From Natrarchaeobius chitinivorans (GTDB lineage Archaea > Halobacteriota > Halobacteria > Halobacteriales > Natrialbaceae), in assembly GCF_003841505.1 (NCBI RefSeq), contig NZ_REGA01000001.1:1-64000 (forward strand): a DNA stretch of 64,000 bases. The letters are read 5' to 3'. The notes below the pieces were generated by a model, which worked only from the letters and a program-made list of their open reading frames with translations, was not told the origin of the DNA and ran no database searches. Below are positions 23,292 to 31,996 of this stretch, one piece after another. Numbering within the stretch: position 1 is the stretch's first letter; each line of letters starts with the position of its first letter. A program made the position numbers and the translations under genes.

Positions 23292-24757
23292 GAAACCCGT
23301 ACGCAACCGTCCTGGACATCCAGCGCCAGGCCTGGGAGGAAACCGCCAATCTGGCCGAGAAGGCACGAATCGCTCCCGAGCGAACCGAAACGATCGAGAA
23401 CGTCGAGGTCGGCGCGACGCCGAGCGAGGTCGTCTACGAGGAGAACAAACTCGAACTGCTCCACTACGAGCCGTTGACGGAAGACCAACACGACGTTCCG
23501 ATCCTCGTCGTCTACGCGCTCATCAACAAACCGTACATCCTCGACCTCCAGCCCGACCGCTCGGTCGTCCAGACCCTGCTCGAGGCCGGATTCGACGTCT
23601 ACCTGATCGACTGGGGCGAGCCCTCGAAACTCGACCGGAAGCTCGGGCTCGAGGACTACGTCACCCGCTACATCGACAACTGCGCCGACGTCGTCCGCGA
23701 GCGTTCCGGTCAGGACGAGATCAACGTCCTCGGCTACTGTATGGGCGGGACGATGTCGGCGATGTACGCCGCCCTGTTCCCCGAGAAAGTCAGAAACCTC
23801 GCGTTGATGGCCTCGGGGCTGTGCTTTGCGGGCGACGGCGGCGTCCTCGAACTCTGGGGTGCCGAAGAGTATTACGACCCCGAGACGGTGACCGAGACGT
23901 TCGACAACGTCCCCGCCGAGTTTCTGGACGTCGGCTTCGCGCTGATGGATCCGGTCGCGAACAACGTGACGAAGTACGTCCGGTTCTACGACAACGTCGA
24001 CGACGAGGAGTTCGTCGAGAACTTCGCCCGGATGGAACGGTGGCTCGACGAGGGAATCGACGTCGCGGGCAACGCCTACGAACAGTTCATCAGCGACGTC
24101 TACCAGGAGAACAAGCTGTACGAGAACGAACTGTACCTGAACGGCGAACACGTCGACCTCGCGAACGTCGACATGCCAGTCCTCCAGATCGTCGCGGAGT
24201 ACGACCACCTCATTCCGCCGGGGGCCTCGAAACCGTTCAACGAGGTAATCCCCTCCGAGGACACCGAGATCATGGAGTTCCCGACGGGCCACATCGGGAT
24301 GTCCGTCTCCTCGCGGAGCCACGCAGAACTCTGGCCTAACGTCTGTGAGTGGTTCGAGGAGCGCTCGAACGGGAAAAACGAGGCGCGACGCGCCACGGAT
24401 AGTCGAGCGGCGGAGCCGCGAGACGCGGACGTCGAAGCCGGACCCGAGACGCCAGAACCCGAAGACGAAGACGCCGCTCTCGCCGAAGATCGATCCGACG
24501 AGGAAGTCGTCGCCGAGGACCGATCCGACGAGGAAGCCATCGCCGAAGACGCCACGTCTGAGTCGGCGATCGAAGCCCAAACCGACGACCTGACCGAACT
24601 GAGCGGCGTCGGGCGGGCGTACGCCGATCAGCTCAACGCAGCCGGAATCGACACGTTCGACCAGCTCGCAACGGCCGACACCGCAGAACTCGCCGCCGAG
24701 ACGAGTATCTCGCCGACTCGCATCGAACGCTGGATCGAACAGGCAGAAACGCGATAG
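23288..24757 (+). CDS. phaC: class III PHA synthase PhaC with C-terminal helix-hairpin-helix extension
   Basis: A 489-residue protein. The alpha/beta-hydrolase synthase core (about 1-360) has the lipase-like box GYCMGG with nucleophile Cys151, Asp306 in AEYDHL and His335 in TGHIG. It polymerises (R)-3-hydroxyacyl-CoA. Beyond the core an acidic repetitive linker (about 365-430, with repeats of EDRSDEE) leads to a helix-hairpin-helix module. That module (about 431-489) reads [20 protein letters not shown] then a second helical pair. Such modules usually bind DNA or act as a docking domain. C-terminal extensions are known in haloarchaeal PhaC, but this module is unusual. Confidence 0.93.
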   Translation: MRNPYATVLDIQRQAWEETANLAEKARIAPERTETIENVEVGATPSEVVYEENKLELLHYEPLTEDQHDVPILVVYALINKPYILDLQPDRSVVQTLLEAGFDVYLIDWGEPSKLDRKLGLEDYVTRYIDNCADVVRERSGQDEINVLGYCMGGTMSAMYAALFPEKVRNLALMASGLCFAGDGGVLELWGAEEYYDPETVTETFDNVPAEFLDVGFALMDPVANNVTKYVRFYDNVDDEEFVENFARMERWLDEGIDVAGNAYEQFISDVYQENKLYENELYLNGEHVDLANVDMPVLQIVAEYDHLIPPGASKPFNEVIPSEDTEIMEFPTGHIGMSVSSRSHAELWPNVCEWFEERSNGKNEARRATDSRAAEPRDADVEAGPETPEPEDEDAALAEDRSDEEVVAEDRSDEEAIAEDATSESAIEAQTDDLTELSGVGRAYADQLNAAGIDTFDQLATADTAELAAETSISPTRIERWIEQAETR

Positions 24758-24983
24758 ATCGATCTTCGGGCTCGTCACTCGAGTCGGTCTCCTCGAGTCA
24801 GGGTTCTGGCCCTCGATCCACAAGAACGGAGACGTGTAGCGGACCGACTGGTACGGATTACTCTCGCTGTGTACCGGAGCGAAGGCGGTCCTCGATGCAC
24901 CAGTTACGGTTCGAGATGGTTTCCGTCGAATGTAGTGTCATTTCACAGGTCATTATTTACTGGCGGAGGCCGAACGATCGGGT

Positions 24984-25727
24984 ATGTCCATGGACGGACG
25001 CACCTGCGTCATCACCGGATCCGCCCGCGGCATCGGACGAGGAATCGCCGAATACCTCGGAGAAGAGGGGGCAAACGTCGTAATCAACTATCGGTCTTCG
25101 GAAGAGGCGGCACGGGAAGCGGTCGACGCGATCGAAACGTCGGGAGGGAACGCGATCGCCGCTGAAGCAGACGTTGCAAACCGTGACGAGGTCGAACACA
25201 TGCGCGAGCGCTGTCACGAAGCGTTCGGCCCGGCCGACGTCCTCGTGAACAATGCCGGCATCACCGCCGACGACCAGTTCGTCGAGATGACCCGCGAGGA
25301 GTGGGATTGGGTGATGGACGTCAACCTCGGCGGGATGTTCAACTGCACACAGGAGTTCTACGACGACATCTGGAACGCCGACGAGGGACGGTTGATCAAC
25401 ATCTCGAGCGTCGTCGGTAAACAGGGAAACTTCGGGCAGGCGAACTACGCGGCGGCCAAAAGCGGCATGTTCGGATTTACACGGACGATCGCACTCGAGT
25501 TCGCCCAGGGCGGTTCGACCGCAAACTGCGTCGCGCCGGGGTTCACCCGCACAGATATGGTCGAAAGCGTCCCCGACCACGTCCTCGAGCGGATCGTCGC
25601 GGGTATCCCCCTCGAGCGCCTCGCCGAAGTCGAAGACATCGCCGCAGTCGTCAGGTTCCTCGCAAGCGAGGAATCGTCGTACGTCACCGGCGAAGTGATC
25701 GACGTCAACGGCGGTATGGACCTGTAG
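24984..25727 (+). CDS. phaB: acetoacetyl-CoA reductase (SDR family)
   Basis: A 247-residue short-chain dehydrogenase. The NADP-binding GSARGIGRGIAEYL lies near 11-24, NNAGIT near 87-92, catalytic Ser in NISSVVG near 137-143 and YAAAK with catalytic Tyr/Lys near 154-158. It ends with GGMDL. Position just downstream of phaC and the FabG/PhaB-like pattern make it the reductase that forms (R)-3-hydroxybutyryl-CoA. FabG activity in general is an alternative, although haloarchaea lack bacterial-type fatty-acid synthesis. It has its own promoter gap of 226 bp. Confidence 0.87.
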   Translation: MSMDGRTCVITGSARGIGRGIAEYLGEEGANVVINYRSSEEAAREAVDAIETSGGNAIAAEADVANRDEVEHMRERCHEAFGPADVLVNNAGITADDQFVEMTREEWDWVMDVNLGGMFNCTQEFYDDIWNADEGRLINISSVVGKQGNFGQANYAAAKSGMFGFTRTIALEFAQGGSTANCVAPGFTRTDMVESVPDHVLERIVAGIPLERLAEVEDIAAVVRFLASEESSYVTGEVIDVNGGMDL

Positions 25728-25790
25728 TCCGACGACCAGAGACACTCCCACCGTTCACACGAATCCCGACGTCCACACACATCCAACCGG

Positions 25791-26825
25791 TCACGCCTTC
25801 GAGTCCGACCCGATCCGGCTTTCGAGATCCCAAGCTGCCTCGCGGAGTTCGGTGACGAGCGCCTCGAGAACGTCTTCGGCGGGCCGACACGCTTCGACTA
25901 CGCCGGCGCTTTGGCCCGCGTACAGCGCCATCTCCGCGATCTCCCCGTCGACGTCCGGTGTGGCCAGCGCCTCGTCGTAGCGCTCGATCGGCGTACCCGA
26001 TTCGGTCGTCGCGACGACGTCGTTCTCGCCGGGACGATTGCCCGGCGACGGACGCCCGGCGTCTTCCCACCGCTCGAGCGTGTCGTTTTCCAGCACCCGG
26101 TGGGGCATGCCCGGCCAGCCCTTCTCGTACAGCGTGGTGTACCGGGTGTCGGTCTCGTCGCTCTCGAGGACTCGATCCCGGTACGTCTCGTGGACGTGCG
26201 CCTGCGTCGTGGCGACGAAACGCGTGCCGAGCCAGGCACCGTCCGCCCCGAGGGCGAGGGCGGCCGCGATTCCCCGGCCGTCCGCGATGCCGCCCGCAGC
26301 CACGACCGGCACTTCGTCACCGACGGCGTCCGCGACGCGAGGGACGAGCGCAGTCGTCGCCACCTCGCTCTGGACGTGGCCGCCGGCCTCGAGTCCCTGG
26401 GTGACGACGACGTCGACACCACTGTCGACCGATTCGCGAGCGGCCGCGGCGCTGCCGACCGTCTGGAACGCAAGCGCGTCCGCCTCGTGAACCCGATCCA
26501 CGTAGGGTGCGGCGTCGCCGAACGAGAAGGTGACGACGTCCGGTCCGGCCGAGAGGATCGCCTCGAGGTGGTCGCAAGTATCGACGGACGTAGTCGCGTC
26601 GTCGAGCACGAGGTTGACCGCGAACGGGTCGTCGGTCCGTTCGCGCGTGTCCCGGACCAGTTTCGCCGTCTCCTCGCGGTCGCGCCAGGTGATCGCGAGA
26701 TGACCGAGCCCGCCGGCGTTCGAGACGGCCGCGGCGAGTTCGGGATTCGTCGCGCTCCCGATCGGTGCCTGTACGATCGGGTACTCGATACCGACGGTAT
26801 CACAGAGTGACGTGCGAATCGTCAT
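25791..26825 (-). CDS. nitronate monooxygenase / 2-nitropropane dioxygenase family
   Basis: A 344-residue FMN-dependent TIM barrel. Family marks are the N-terminal PIVQAPIGSATNPELAAAVS then NAGGLGHL, the VTQGLEAGGHV segment near 160-170, and the FMN phosphate site AAGGIADGRG then ALALGADGAWLGTRF near 195-220. The GTRFVAT segment is typical. Similar proteins are annotated as NMO or as enoyl-ACP-reductase-II-like; nitroalkane detoxification is the cautious call. Convergent with phaB and unrelated in function as far as can be seen. Confidence 0.85.
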   Translation of the reverse strand: MTIRTSLCDTVGIEYPIVQAPIGSATNPELAAAVSNAGGLGHLAITWRDREETAKLVRDTRERTDDPFAVNLVLDDATTSVDTCDHLEAILSAGPDVVTFSFGDAAPYVDRVHEADALAFQTVGSAAAARESVDSGVDVVVTQGLEAGGHVQSEVATTALVPRVADAVGDEVPVVAAGGIADGRGIAAALALGADGAWLGTRFVATTQAHVHETYRDRVLESDETDTRYTTLYEKGWPGMPHRVLENDTLERWEDAGRPSPGNRPGENDVVATTESGTPIERYDEALATPDVDGEIAEMALYAGQSAGVVEACRPAEDVLEALVTELREAAWDLESRIGSDSKA

Positions 26826-26856
26826 GTCACGGCACGACCGTTCGGATTACGGTATT

Positions 26857-27387
26857 TCACTTTCGACGTTTCTCCTTGTCGCGGACGCGGACGTTCTCGA
26901 TTCCGGTGTCGGGATACTGGCCGTCGTCGTCTTTCTCGACCGCTTTGACCATATCCCAGACGACGTTTAGCCCCGTCGTGACGCCCTCGAGGGCTTCCAT
27001 CTCGCAGCCGGTCTTTCCGGTCGTCTCGACGGCGACTGCGAGTTCGATTCGATCCTCCCCGAGATCGAACTCGGTGTCGACGTTGGTGATCGGGATCTGG
27101 TGGCACATCGGAACCGTCTCCCACGTGTGTTTGACCGCCTGAATCGCACCGATCCGGGCGGTCGCGAGCACGTCGCCCTTGCCGACCTCGTCCGCCCGGA
27201 TCGCTTCGATCGTCGCGGGTCGGAGGTGAATCTCGCCGATCGCGACCGCCCGGCGCTCGCTGTCCGGCTTGTCGCCGACGTCGACCATCTGCACGTCACC
27301 CTCGTCGGTGGTGTGCGTGAGATCCTCGGCGGCGTCGGTTCGGGGGTCCGGGTTCGATCCCTCGGCCGGGGAGGGGTCGTCAGTCAT
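26857..27387 (-). CDS. moaC: cyclic pyranopterin monophosphate synthase MoaC
   Basis: A 176-residue MoaC that rearranges the GTP-derived intermediate to cyclic pyranopterin for molybdenum cofactor. Conserved features are HTTDEGDVQMVDVGDKPDSE near 28-47, KHTWETVPMCHQIPITN near 85-101 and TGCEMEALEGVT near 128-139. ATG 27387 is used; it overlaps the end of the upstream nnr gene by 8 nt, so translation is coupled. An N-terminal acidic extension of about 25 residues is extra relative to bacterial MoaC. Confidence 0.92.
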   Translation of the reverse strand: MTDDPSPAEGSNPDPRTDAAEDLTHTTDEGDVQMVDVGDKPDSERRAVAIGEIHLRPATIEAIRADEVGKGDVLATARIGAIQAVKHTWETVPMCHQIPITNVDTEFDLGEDRIELAVAVETTGKTGCEMEALEGVTTGLNVVWDMVKAVEKDDDGQYPDTGIENVRVRDKEKRRK

Positions 27388-28807
27388 CCCTTTCACCCCA
27401 CAGAACCGCGGGAATCTCCTCGAGCAGATCGGTAGCGAGATAGCCGTGGCCGCCGTTTTCGGCGAGCCGTTCGCCAGCGAGGCCGTTGACGTGGGCGGCC
27501 GCCGCGGCGGCGTCGAGCGGTTCGGCCCCTTCCATCAGCGCCGCGACGATACCCGCAAGGGTATCACCGGTGCCGCCGACTTTCATCCCGACCGTCCCGG
27601 ACCGGCTGACATGCGTGCGGTCGCCGTCGGTGACGACGTCGTCGGCACCCTTCGCGAGGACGACATGATCGAGCTCCGCCGCGAGGGACTCGATCTCGGC
27701 GGCGACGTCGGGCAGCGAGTCGGCTTCGGGGCCGCCCATCCGCTCGAGTTCGGTTCGGTTTGGCGTGCAGACGAGCGTCGCGTCGGTGTCGACGTCGGGG
27801 ACGACCACCAGCGCGTCCGCGTCGACGACCGCGCGTCCGGTGTAGGACTCGAGGAACTGTCGAACGGCCTCGAGCGTTTCCTCGGCGGTTCCAAGGCCTG
27901 GACCGAGCACGACGACGTTGTCGTACTGTTCTGCGGTGTCGACGAGGTCGTCGACGTGTTCCGGCGTTAACACCTCGCTCCCGTAGGGCTGGACGATGAG
28001 GTCCTCGCTGTAGCCCTGAATCTCGCCCGTGACGGTCTCGGGAGCGGCGACGAACGTCAGTTCTGCGCCCGCACGGAGCGCGGACTGGGCGGCGAGCGCC
28101 GGCGCACCGGTGTAGGGACCGCCGCCGATCACGTACGGTCGTCCCTCCCGATCGATCGGTCGGGCGAGGTCGACGTCGCCGGGGCCGACGAATCGCTCTG
28201 CGGCGGCCGGAATTCCGATATCCGCGACGGTCACGTCGGCGTCCAGTTCCTCGAGGCCGGGCTTCGTATCGTGGAACGTGACCACGCGATCCGCCTCGAC
28301 GCCGTTGTCGGCGTGGTCGCCATCGTCGGCGTCGAACCCCGAGGGAACGTCGACCGCGACGACGGTTGCGTCGGCGTCGTCGATCGCCCGTGCGGCGGTC
28401 GCCGCGGGTTCCCGGAGGTCGCCGCTGATCCCGGTTCCGAGTATCGCGTCGACGATCACGTCGGCCTCGGGCAGTTCGAACGTCCTGGAGTCGGCCACCT
28501 CGCGGACGTCGTAGTCGGCTCGCTCGAGTGCCTCCCAGTTCTCGCGGGCGATTTCGGTCCCGATCGTTTCGGCCCGTCCGAGCAACAGCGTCGTCGTCTC
28601 GTAGGCCTCGAGAAAGCGGACGGCGACGAACGCGTCCCCCCCGTTGTTCCCGCGACCGGCGACGAGTGTCACGCTCGAGCCCGGTTCGGCGACGTCCCGG
28701 ACCGCGCGGGCGACCGCGTGCCCGCTCGACTCCATCAACTGCTTTCTCGGTACCCCCAGCGCCGCCGCGTTCTCGTCGACGGCGGCCATCCGTTCGCCGG
28801 TAATCAT
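27380..28807 (-). CDS. nnr: bifunctional NAD(P)HX epimerase / ADP-dependent dehydratase
   Basis: A 475-residue fusion. The N-terminal YjeF_N epimerase domain (about 1-210) has VAGRGNNGGDAFVAVRFL near 50-67 and AILGTGISG. The C-terminal carbohydrate-kinase-like dehydratase domain (about 220-475) has the NRTELERMGG segment and GGTGDTLAGIVAALM near 405-420. It repairs hydrated NADH and NADPH. It starts MITGERM at 28807 and overlaps moaC by 8 nt at its 3' end. Both domains look complete. Confidence 0.9.
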   Translation of the reverse strand: MITGERMAAVDENAAALGVPRKQLMESSGHAVARAVRDVAEPGSSVTLVAGRGNNGGDAFVAVRFLEAYETTTLLLGRAETIGTEIARENWEALERADYDVREVADSRTFELPEADVIVDAILGTGISGDLREPAATAARAIDDADATVVAVDVPSGFDADDGDHADNGVEADRVVTFHDTKPGLEELDADVTVADIGIPAAAERFVGPGDVDLARPIDREGRPYVIGGGPYTGAPALAAQSALRAGAELTFVAAPETVTGEIQGYSEDLIVQPYGSEVLTPEHVDDLVDTAEQYDNVVVLGPGLGTAEETLEAVRQFLESYTGRAVVDADALVVVPDVDTDATLVCTPNRTELERMGGPEADSLPDVAAEIESLAAELDHVVLAKGADDVVTDGDRTHVSRSGTVGMKVGGTGDTLAGIVAALMEGAEPLDAAAAAAHVNGLAGERLAENGGHGYLATDLLEEIPAVLWGERDD

Positions 28808-28970
28808 GCCGGATCGTTTGCCGGCCGACGCGTTAAGCGTGTGGGAGTCCGTCGCGGTTTGGTCGACTCGAGTCGACCACACCACGGAGGCGGCAGTCGG
28901 TCGTCGAGCGAAACGGGATCGCTCGCCGAACGTAACAATTACTTGAATAGAGCGCGAAGCTTTGTTCGAC

Positions 28971-29327
28971 ATGGTCTCCCGCGAAAACCGCGTCCTCATC
29001 GGTTCTCTGTTGCTCGTCTGGCTCGTCGTCACCGTGATCGGACTCACGGGAATCGGCGCGGAGAGTTCGGTGCTGGCGTTCGTGATACTGGCCGGAATCG
29101 GTATCGTCCTCCCGCAGTTGTATCTCGCTGCCACCGACGACGACGTTCCCGGCCGCCAGCGCGTCCGAATCGCCGCCGTCCTCGCGCTCGTGATCGCGAT
29201 GCTCGGATTTCCCGCTGCAACCTCGTCCGAGCGACTGATCATCGCCGGTCTCGTCGCCGCGCTCTTGCTCGCGGTCACGGGGTACGAGTTCGCCGCCGGA
29301 TACCGGGCCAGCGCCGCCGAACGGTAG
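28971..29327 (+). CDS. small membrane protein, unrecognised
   Basis: 118 residues from ATG 28971. Four hydrophobic segments are visible: about 8-25, 33-53, 67-85 and 88-106, with short charged loops (ATDDDVPGRQRVR between two and three). No conserved motif is recognised. It is divergent from nnr across a 163-bp gap that includes CAATTACTTGAATAG, a possible promoter. Confidence 0.65.
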   Translation: MVSRENRVLIGSLLLVWLVVTVIGLTGIGAESSVLAFVILAGIGIVLPQLYLAATDDDVPGRQRVRIAAVLALVIAMLGFPAATSSERLIIAGLVAALLLAVTGYEFAAGYRASAAER

Positions 29328-29450
29328 GACGTCCGGTACTCCGTCAGACAACTGCGATCGGACACCCGCGGTCTGCAACCGTCCAGTGACCGCCACGACC
29401 GATTCACAGCCGAGCGATACACTCTCGTCCGTCCGGCCCCACGTTCCGTC

Positions 29451-29945
29451 GTGAACGTCTTCTGGCTCGACGAGGACCCCCGTCTCGCCGCCCGGTATCA
29501 CTGCGATCAGCACGTCAACAAGCTGTTGCTCGAGGCCGCGCAAGTGCTGTGTACGGCAGCCCGCCAGAACGGTTACGAGGCAGACTTTCTCTATCAGCCG
29601 ACCCACGTCGACCACCCCGTGACGCGCTGGGCGACCGCCTCGAGCGCGAACTGGCGTCGGTTGCGCGAGCACGCCGCGGCGCTCAACGAGGAGTTCGTCG
29701 ACCGCTACGACAAGGACGACGATCACGCCAGCTGGCAGGTGATCGAGCGGATCGAACCCGACGAAATCGCGTTTCCGAGCGACGAGCCGACGCCCCGGCC
29801 TCAGGCGATGCCCGAGGAATACAGGCGACCGGACGACCCCATCGGCGCGTACCGCGCCTACTACGCCGGGGAAAAGGCCGAGTGGGCCGAGTGGCGCTAC
29901 ACCGAGGTGCCGCCGTGGCTCACAGCGTACGTAGATCTCGAGTGA
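29451..29945 (+). CDS. conserved protein related to phage-encoded family of unknown function
   Basis: A 164-residue protein from a GTG start. It opens MNVFWLDEDPRLAARYHCDQ, continues with HVNKLLLEAAQVLCTA, a HPVTRWATASSANWRRL helix, a PQAMPEEYR segment and a GEKAEWAEWR end. This order of motifs is one I associate with proteins found mainly in tailed-phage genomes and scattered microbes. The conserved His/Cys/Asp residues (HCDQH) hint at metal binding or a nuclease. Function is unknown. No viral genes adjoin it here. Confidence 0.65.
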   Translation: MNVFWLDEDPRLAARYHCDQHVNKLLLEAAQVLCTAARQNGYEADFLYQPTHVDHPVTRWATASSANWRRLREHAAALNEEFVDRYDKDDDHASWQVIERIEPDEIAFPSDEPTPRPQAMPEEYRRPDDPIGAYRAYYAGEKAEWAEWRYTEVPPWLTAYVDLE

Positions 29946-29994
29946 GACGGAGTGGTTGTCGGTCGGTCGTCGAAAACGGCTCGAGAGACAGATC

Positions 29995-30093
29995 AGGGGA
30001 TTATCGTCACCCACCGGCGACCTGAGGTCCAGCTTTCGGCGTCCCCTCCCGGTTCGTCGTCGGAAACCGATGAACTTCGACGGTAATCTCTCT
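29995..30093 (+). ncRNA. ~100-nt structured element, copy N3
   Basis: Starts AGGGGATTATCGTC and ends GACGGTAATCTCT. Relative to N1, the arm changed from TACGATAATCC to GACGGTAATCT while the opposite arm kept pairing through G-U and compensating changes. The CCGGTTC and AAACCGATGAAC motifs match the other copies. It lies 50 nt after the gene ending at 29945. Confidence 0.5.
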
Positions 30094-30164
30094 CGGTATA
30101 CTCGATTGGAGTGTTCCTTTTCGGCCAACAGACATAAAAACGAAGGCGTTGTCGCCGAATCCGT

Positions 30165-30413
30165 ATGGAGAAGTCGTATTCGATATTTGGGTCTCAATCC
30201 GATCTGGCGATCGAACGAGGGGAAACGTACGATCACACCAGATACGGTCAGGTCGAGGTCACGGGAATATGGAAGGGCGTCGATCGAGTCGACAAGGCCC
30301 ACAACACGAACGACAATAGCACGATCATCGTGCGCTTCGCCACGGAAGAAGACGGGACCCGAACGACGGAACTCACGGAGACGGTGGACGAATTCATCGA
30401 AGCCATCGAGTAA
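30165..30413 (+). CDS. small hypothetical protein
   Basis: An 82-residue acidic protein with mixed strands (TRYGQVEVTGIWKGVDRVD, then STIIVRFATEEDGTRTTELT) and a short C-terminal helix ETVDEFIEAIE. A CATAAAAAC TATA-like sequence lies about 33 nt before the ATG. Composition is clearly haloarchaeal coding. No family recognised. Confidence 0.65.
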   Translation: MEKSYSIFGSQSDLAIERGETYDHTRYGQVEVTGIWKGVDRVDKAHNTNDNSTIIVRFATEEDGTRTTELTETVDEFIEAIE

Positions 30414-30502
30414 CCGGAACGCCCGTCGAAGTGATCGGATTTTCCGTCAGTTTCGCCGCCATCGTTTCCCTACTCCCCCGTTTGAGTGTCGTTCCCGCTC
30501 GT

Positions 30503-30620
30503 TGCCGTGGCGCTCGAGGCGATCGGTTATCGTGGCACTCGAGGCGATCTTTCCTCGCTTGAGATGGTCAGTCGTCGTAGCACTCGAGATGATCGTTGTC
30601 GTGGTACTCGAGGCTAACCG
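30503..30620. repeat. degenerate CTCGAGGCGATC tandem repeats
   Basis: Four to five diverged units of about 22-25 bp with core CGTGGCRCTCGAGGCGATCG occur in the gap after the small protein gene, which otherwise holds no ORF. Similar CTCGAG-centred arrays occur at 17303, 36945 and elsewhere. Confidence 0.5.
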
Positions 30621-30638
30621 GTAGATTCGGACTGTGCG

Positions 30639-30706
30639 GATGGGATTTGAACTACGCCCGAGAACCTGCGCTGCGCGCAGAACCTCGGTCTAGTTCAAAC
30701 CCCATC
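30639..30706. repeat. tRNA T-arm palindrome next to tRNA-Ser
   Basis: GATGGGATTTGAACTA at 30639-30654 and TAGTTCAAACCCCATC at 30691-30706 are inverted copies (one mismatch) of the T-arm region of the adjacent tRNA-Ser. Between them sits a 31-bp hairpin (30658-30688) that recurs at 55127-55157 beside tRNA-Leu. Confidence 0.7.
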
Positions 30707-30744
30707 GTAACCGCTTCGCTCGTCACGTCCGTTCCTCGCAGAAG

Positions 30745-30828
30745 CGGTGGGGATGGGATTTGAACCCATGAGGCTTGACAGCCACCTGCTCTCAAGGCAG
30801 GCGCGTTAGGCCGCTCTGCCACCCCACC
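30745..30828 (-). tRNA. tRNA-Ser(UGA)
   Basis: 84-nt class II tRNA. Acceptor GGTGGGG pairs CCCCACC with discriminator G. The anticodon arm CCTGC-CTTGAGA-GCAGG gives anticodon TGA. The variable arm has stem GGCT/AGCC and the T-arm is ATGGG-TTCAAAT-CCCAT. CCA is not encoded. No intron. Confidence 0.95.
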
Positions 30829-30869
30829 TCACCCCACTCTTCCCGACGCGTTCAAAAAGGGTTATCGGT

Positions 30870-31610
30870 CTACTCGCGCTCGAGTCGTCCGTCCGATCCG
30901 ACCCGCAAACCGATCTCTTCGACGGCCGCCGCGGTCGCCTCTCCGCCCGGACGGCCCGCGACGTCGCGGACCTCGAGCGTCGCGATGGTCGCACACAGCC
31001 CCGACTCCGCCGCCACGGTCGGGAGAAACGGCGCGAAGCCGAGGTCCAGGCCTGCCGCTCCCGTCCGGTCGGCGAGCGTCGACAGTTCGGGTGGCGCGTA
31101 CGCGTCTTCGAAGTCGACCGGTTCGGCGAAGCCGGCAAAGGAAATCCGGCCGCCCGAAGACGGCCCGAGGACGACGTCGTGGCGGCGAAGGGCCATCGCC
31201 GCGCCGTCGATATCCGACCGACCCACCAGCGGAACCGTCGGCTCGAGGACGCCGACCGTTCCCGCGGACTCGCGTTCGAGCAGGTGCGTGACGGTGTTAC
31301 CGATCCGCGCCGACCGACTCGAGCCGACTTGTCGCTCGAATCGCACGTTTTCGACTGACTCGAGAGCCACGTCGGCGATCGAACGAATTTCGCCCTCGGG
31401 ATCGGCCCCGACTGTCTCCGCGGGGAGCGTCTCATCGTCACGGTAGTTGACGAGCAGGTCTCCCCCGCTCGCGGCGGCGGCGCGCAGGACGTCAATCGCG
31501 GCAGCCTCGGAGAGGAGAGCCGCGTCCGCTTCGGTCACCGGCGTCGTTTCGACGAGCGACGACGACGCGAGTCCAACCCCTGGCGGATCGACTGGAACGA
31601 CGACTATCAT
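30870..31610 (-). CDS. DUF2064/CofC-like nucleotidyltransferase-fold protein
   Basis: A 246-residue protein starting MIVVVPVDPPG. The pattern of an N-terminal strand, a GDLLVNYRD segment, VGSSRSARIGNTVTHLLERE near 96-115 and a VVLGPSSGGRISFAGF segment near 147-162 fits glycosyl- or nucleotidyltransferase-fold proteins of the DUF2064 and CofC type. GPSSGGR resembles their substrate loop. The exact substrate is unknown. It lies next to tRNA-Ser without an operon partner. Confidence 0.6.
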   Translation of the reverse strand: MIVVVPVDPPGVGLASSSLVETTPVTEADAALLSEAAAIDVLRAAAASGGDLLVNYRDDETLPAETVGADPEGEIRSIADVALESVENVRFERQVGSSRSARIGNTVTHLLERESAGTVGVLEPTVPLVGRSDIDGAAMALRRHDVVLGPSSGGRISFAGFAEPVDFEDAYAPPELSTLADRTGAAGLDLGFAPFLPTVAAESGLCATIATLEVRDVAGRPGGEATAAAVEEIGLRVGSDGRLERE

Positions 31611-31751
31611 ACTCGATACTCGCTGTCGTGATCCTTGAACGCGGCGTTTGTCCGCGACACCTGGCTCCGGTGATGATCAGCGCTCGAATCCGCTACTGGG
31701 AGACGATCGGAGACGGCAACGAATATACCGGACGCAGTCGTTTACGACCGT

Positions 31752-31970
31752 ATGAACGATCGGAGACTCACCGGGTTGCTCGGCGTGATCGTGGTCGCCG
31801 GAGTCGTGATCGTCGGGCTCTACGGCTTCGCCTCGAGCTATCTCCTCGAGTCGGCCGGAGACCTGCTCGCTCCGTCGGTCGGAACGCTCGCGGTGGCGGC
31901 GATCGTCGTCGCCGCGCTGATCATACTCGGCGCTCGGTCGAAACGCTGGCGAGAGAACCCATACTGGTAA
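31752..31970 (+). CDS. small two-helix membrane protein
   Basis: 72 residues with hydrophobic segments at about 7-28 and 41-60 and a basic RSKRWRENPYW end. It lies in a 390-bp gap between convergent and divergent genes. Family not recognised; similar short membrane proteins are common in haloarchaea. Confidence 0.6.
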   Translation: MNDRRLTGLLGVIVVAGVVIVGLYGFASSYLLESAGDLLAPSVGTLAVAAIVVAALIILGARSKRWRENPYW

Positions 31971-31996
31971 GCTGAGGCCGTTCGTCGGGCTTCGAG

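Noticed and set aside
22850-24823. A 657-codon minus-strand frame opposite phaE-phaC
   Set aside because: Antisense shadow of highly GC-biased PHA genes; the plus-strand products have complete catalytic motifs.
30165-30620. A longer frame running from the small protein gene through the CTCGAG repeats
   Set aside because: It is in another frame with basic, repeat-derived translation; the 82-residue acidic ORF is the better gene.
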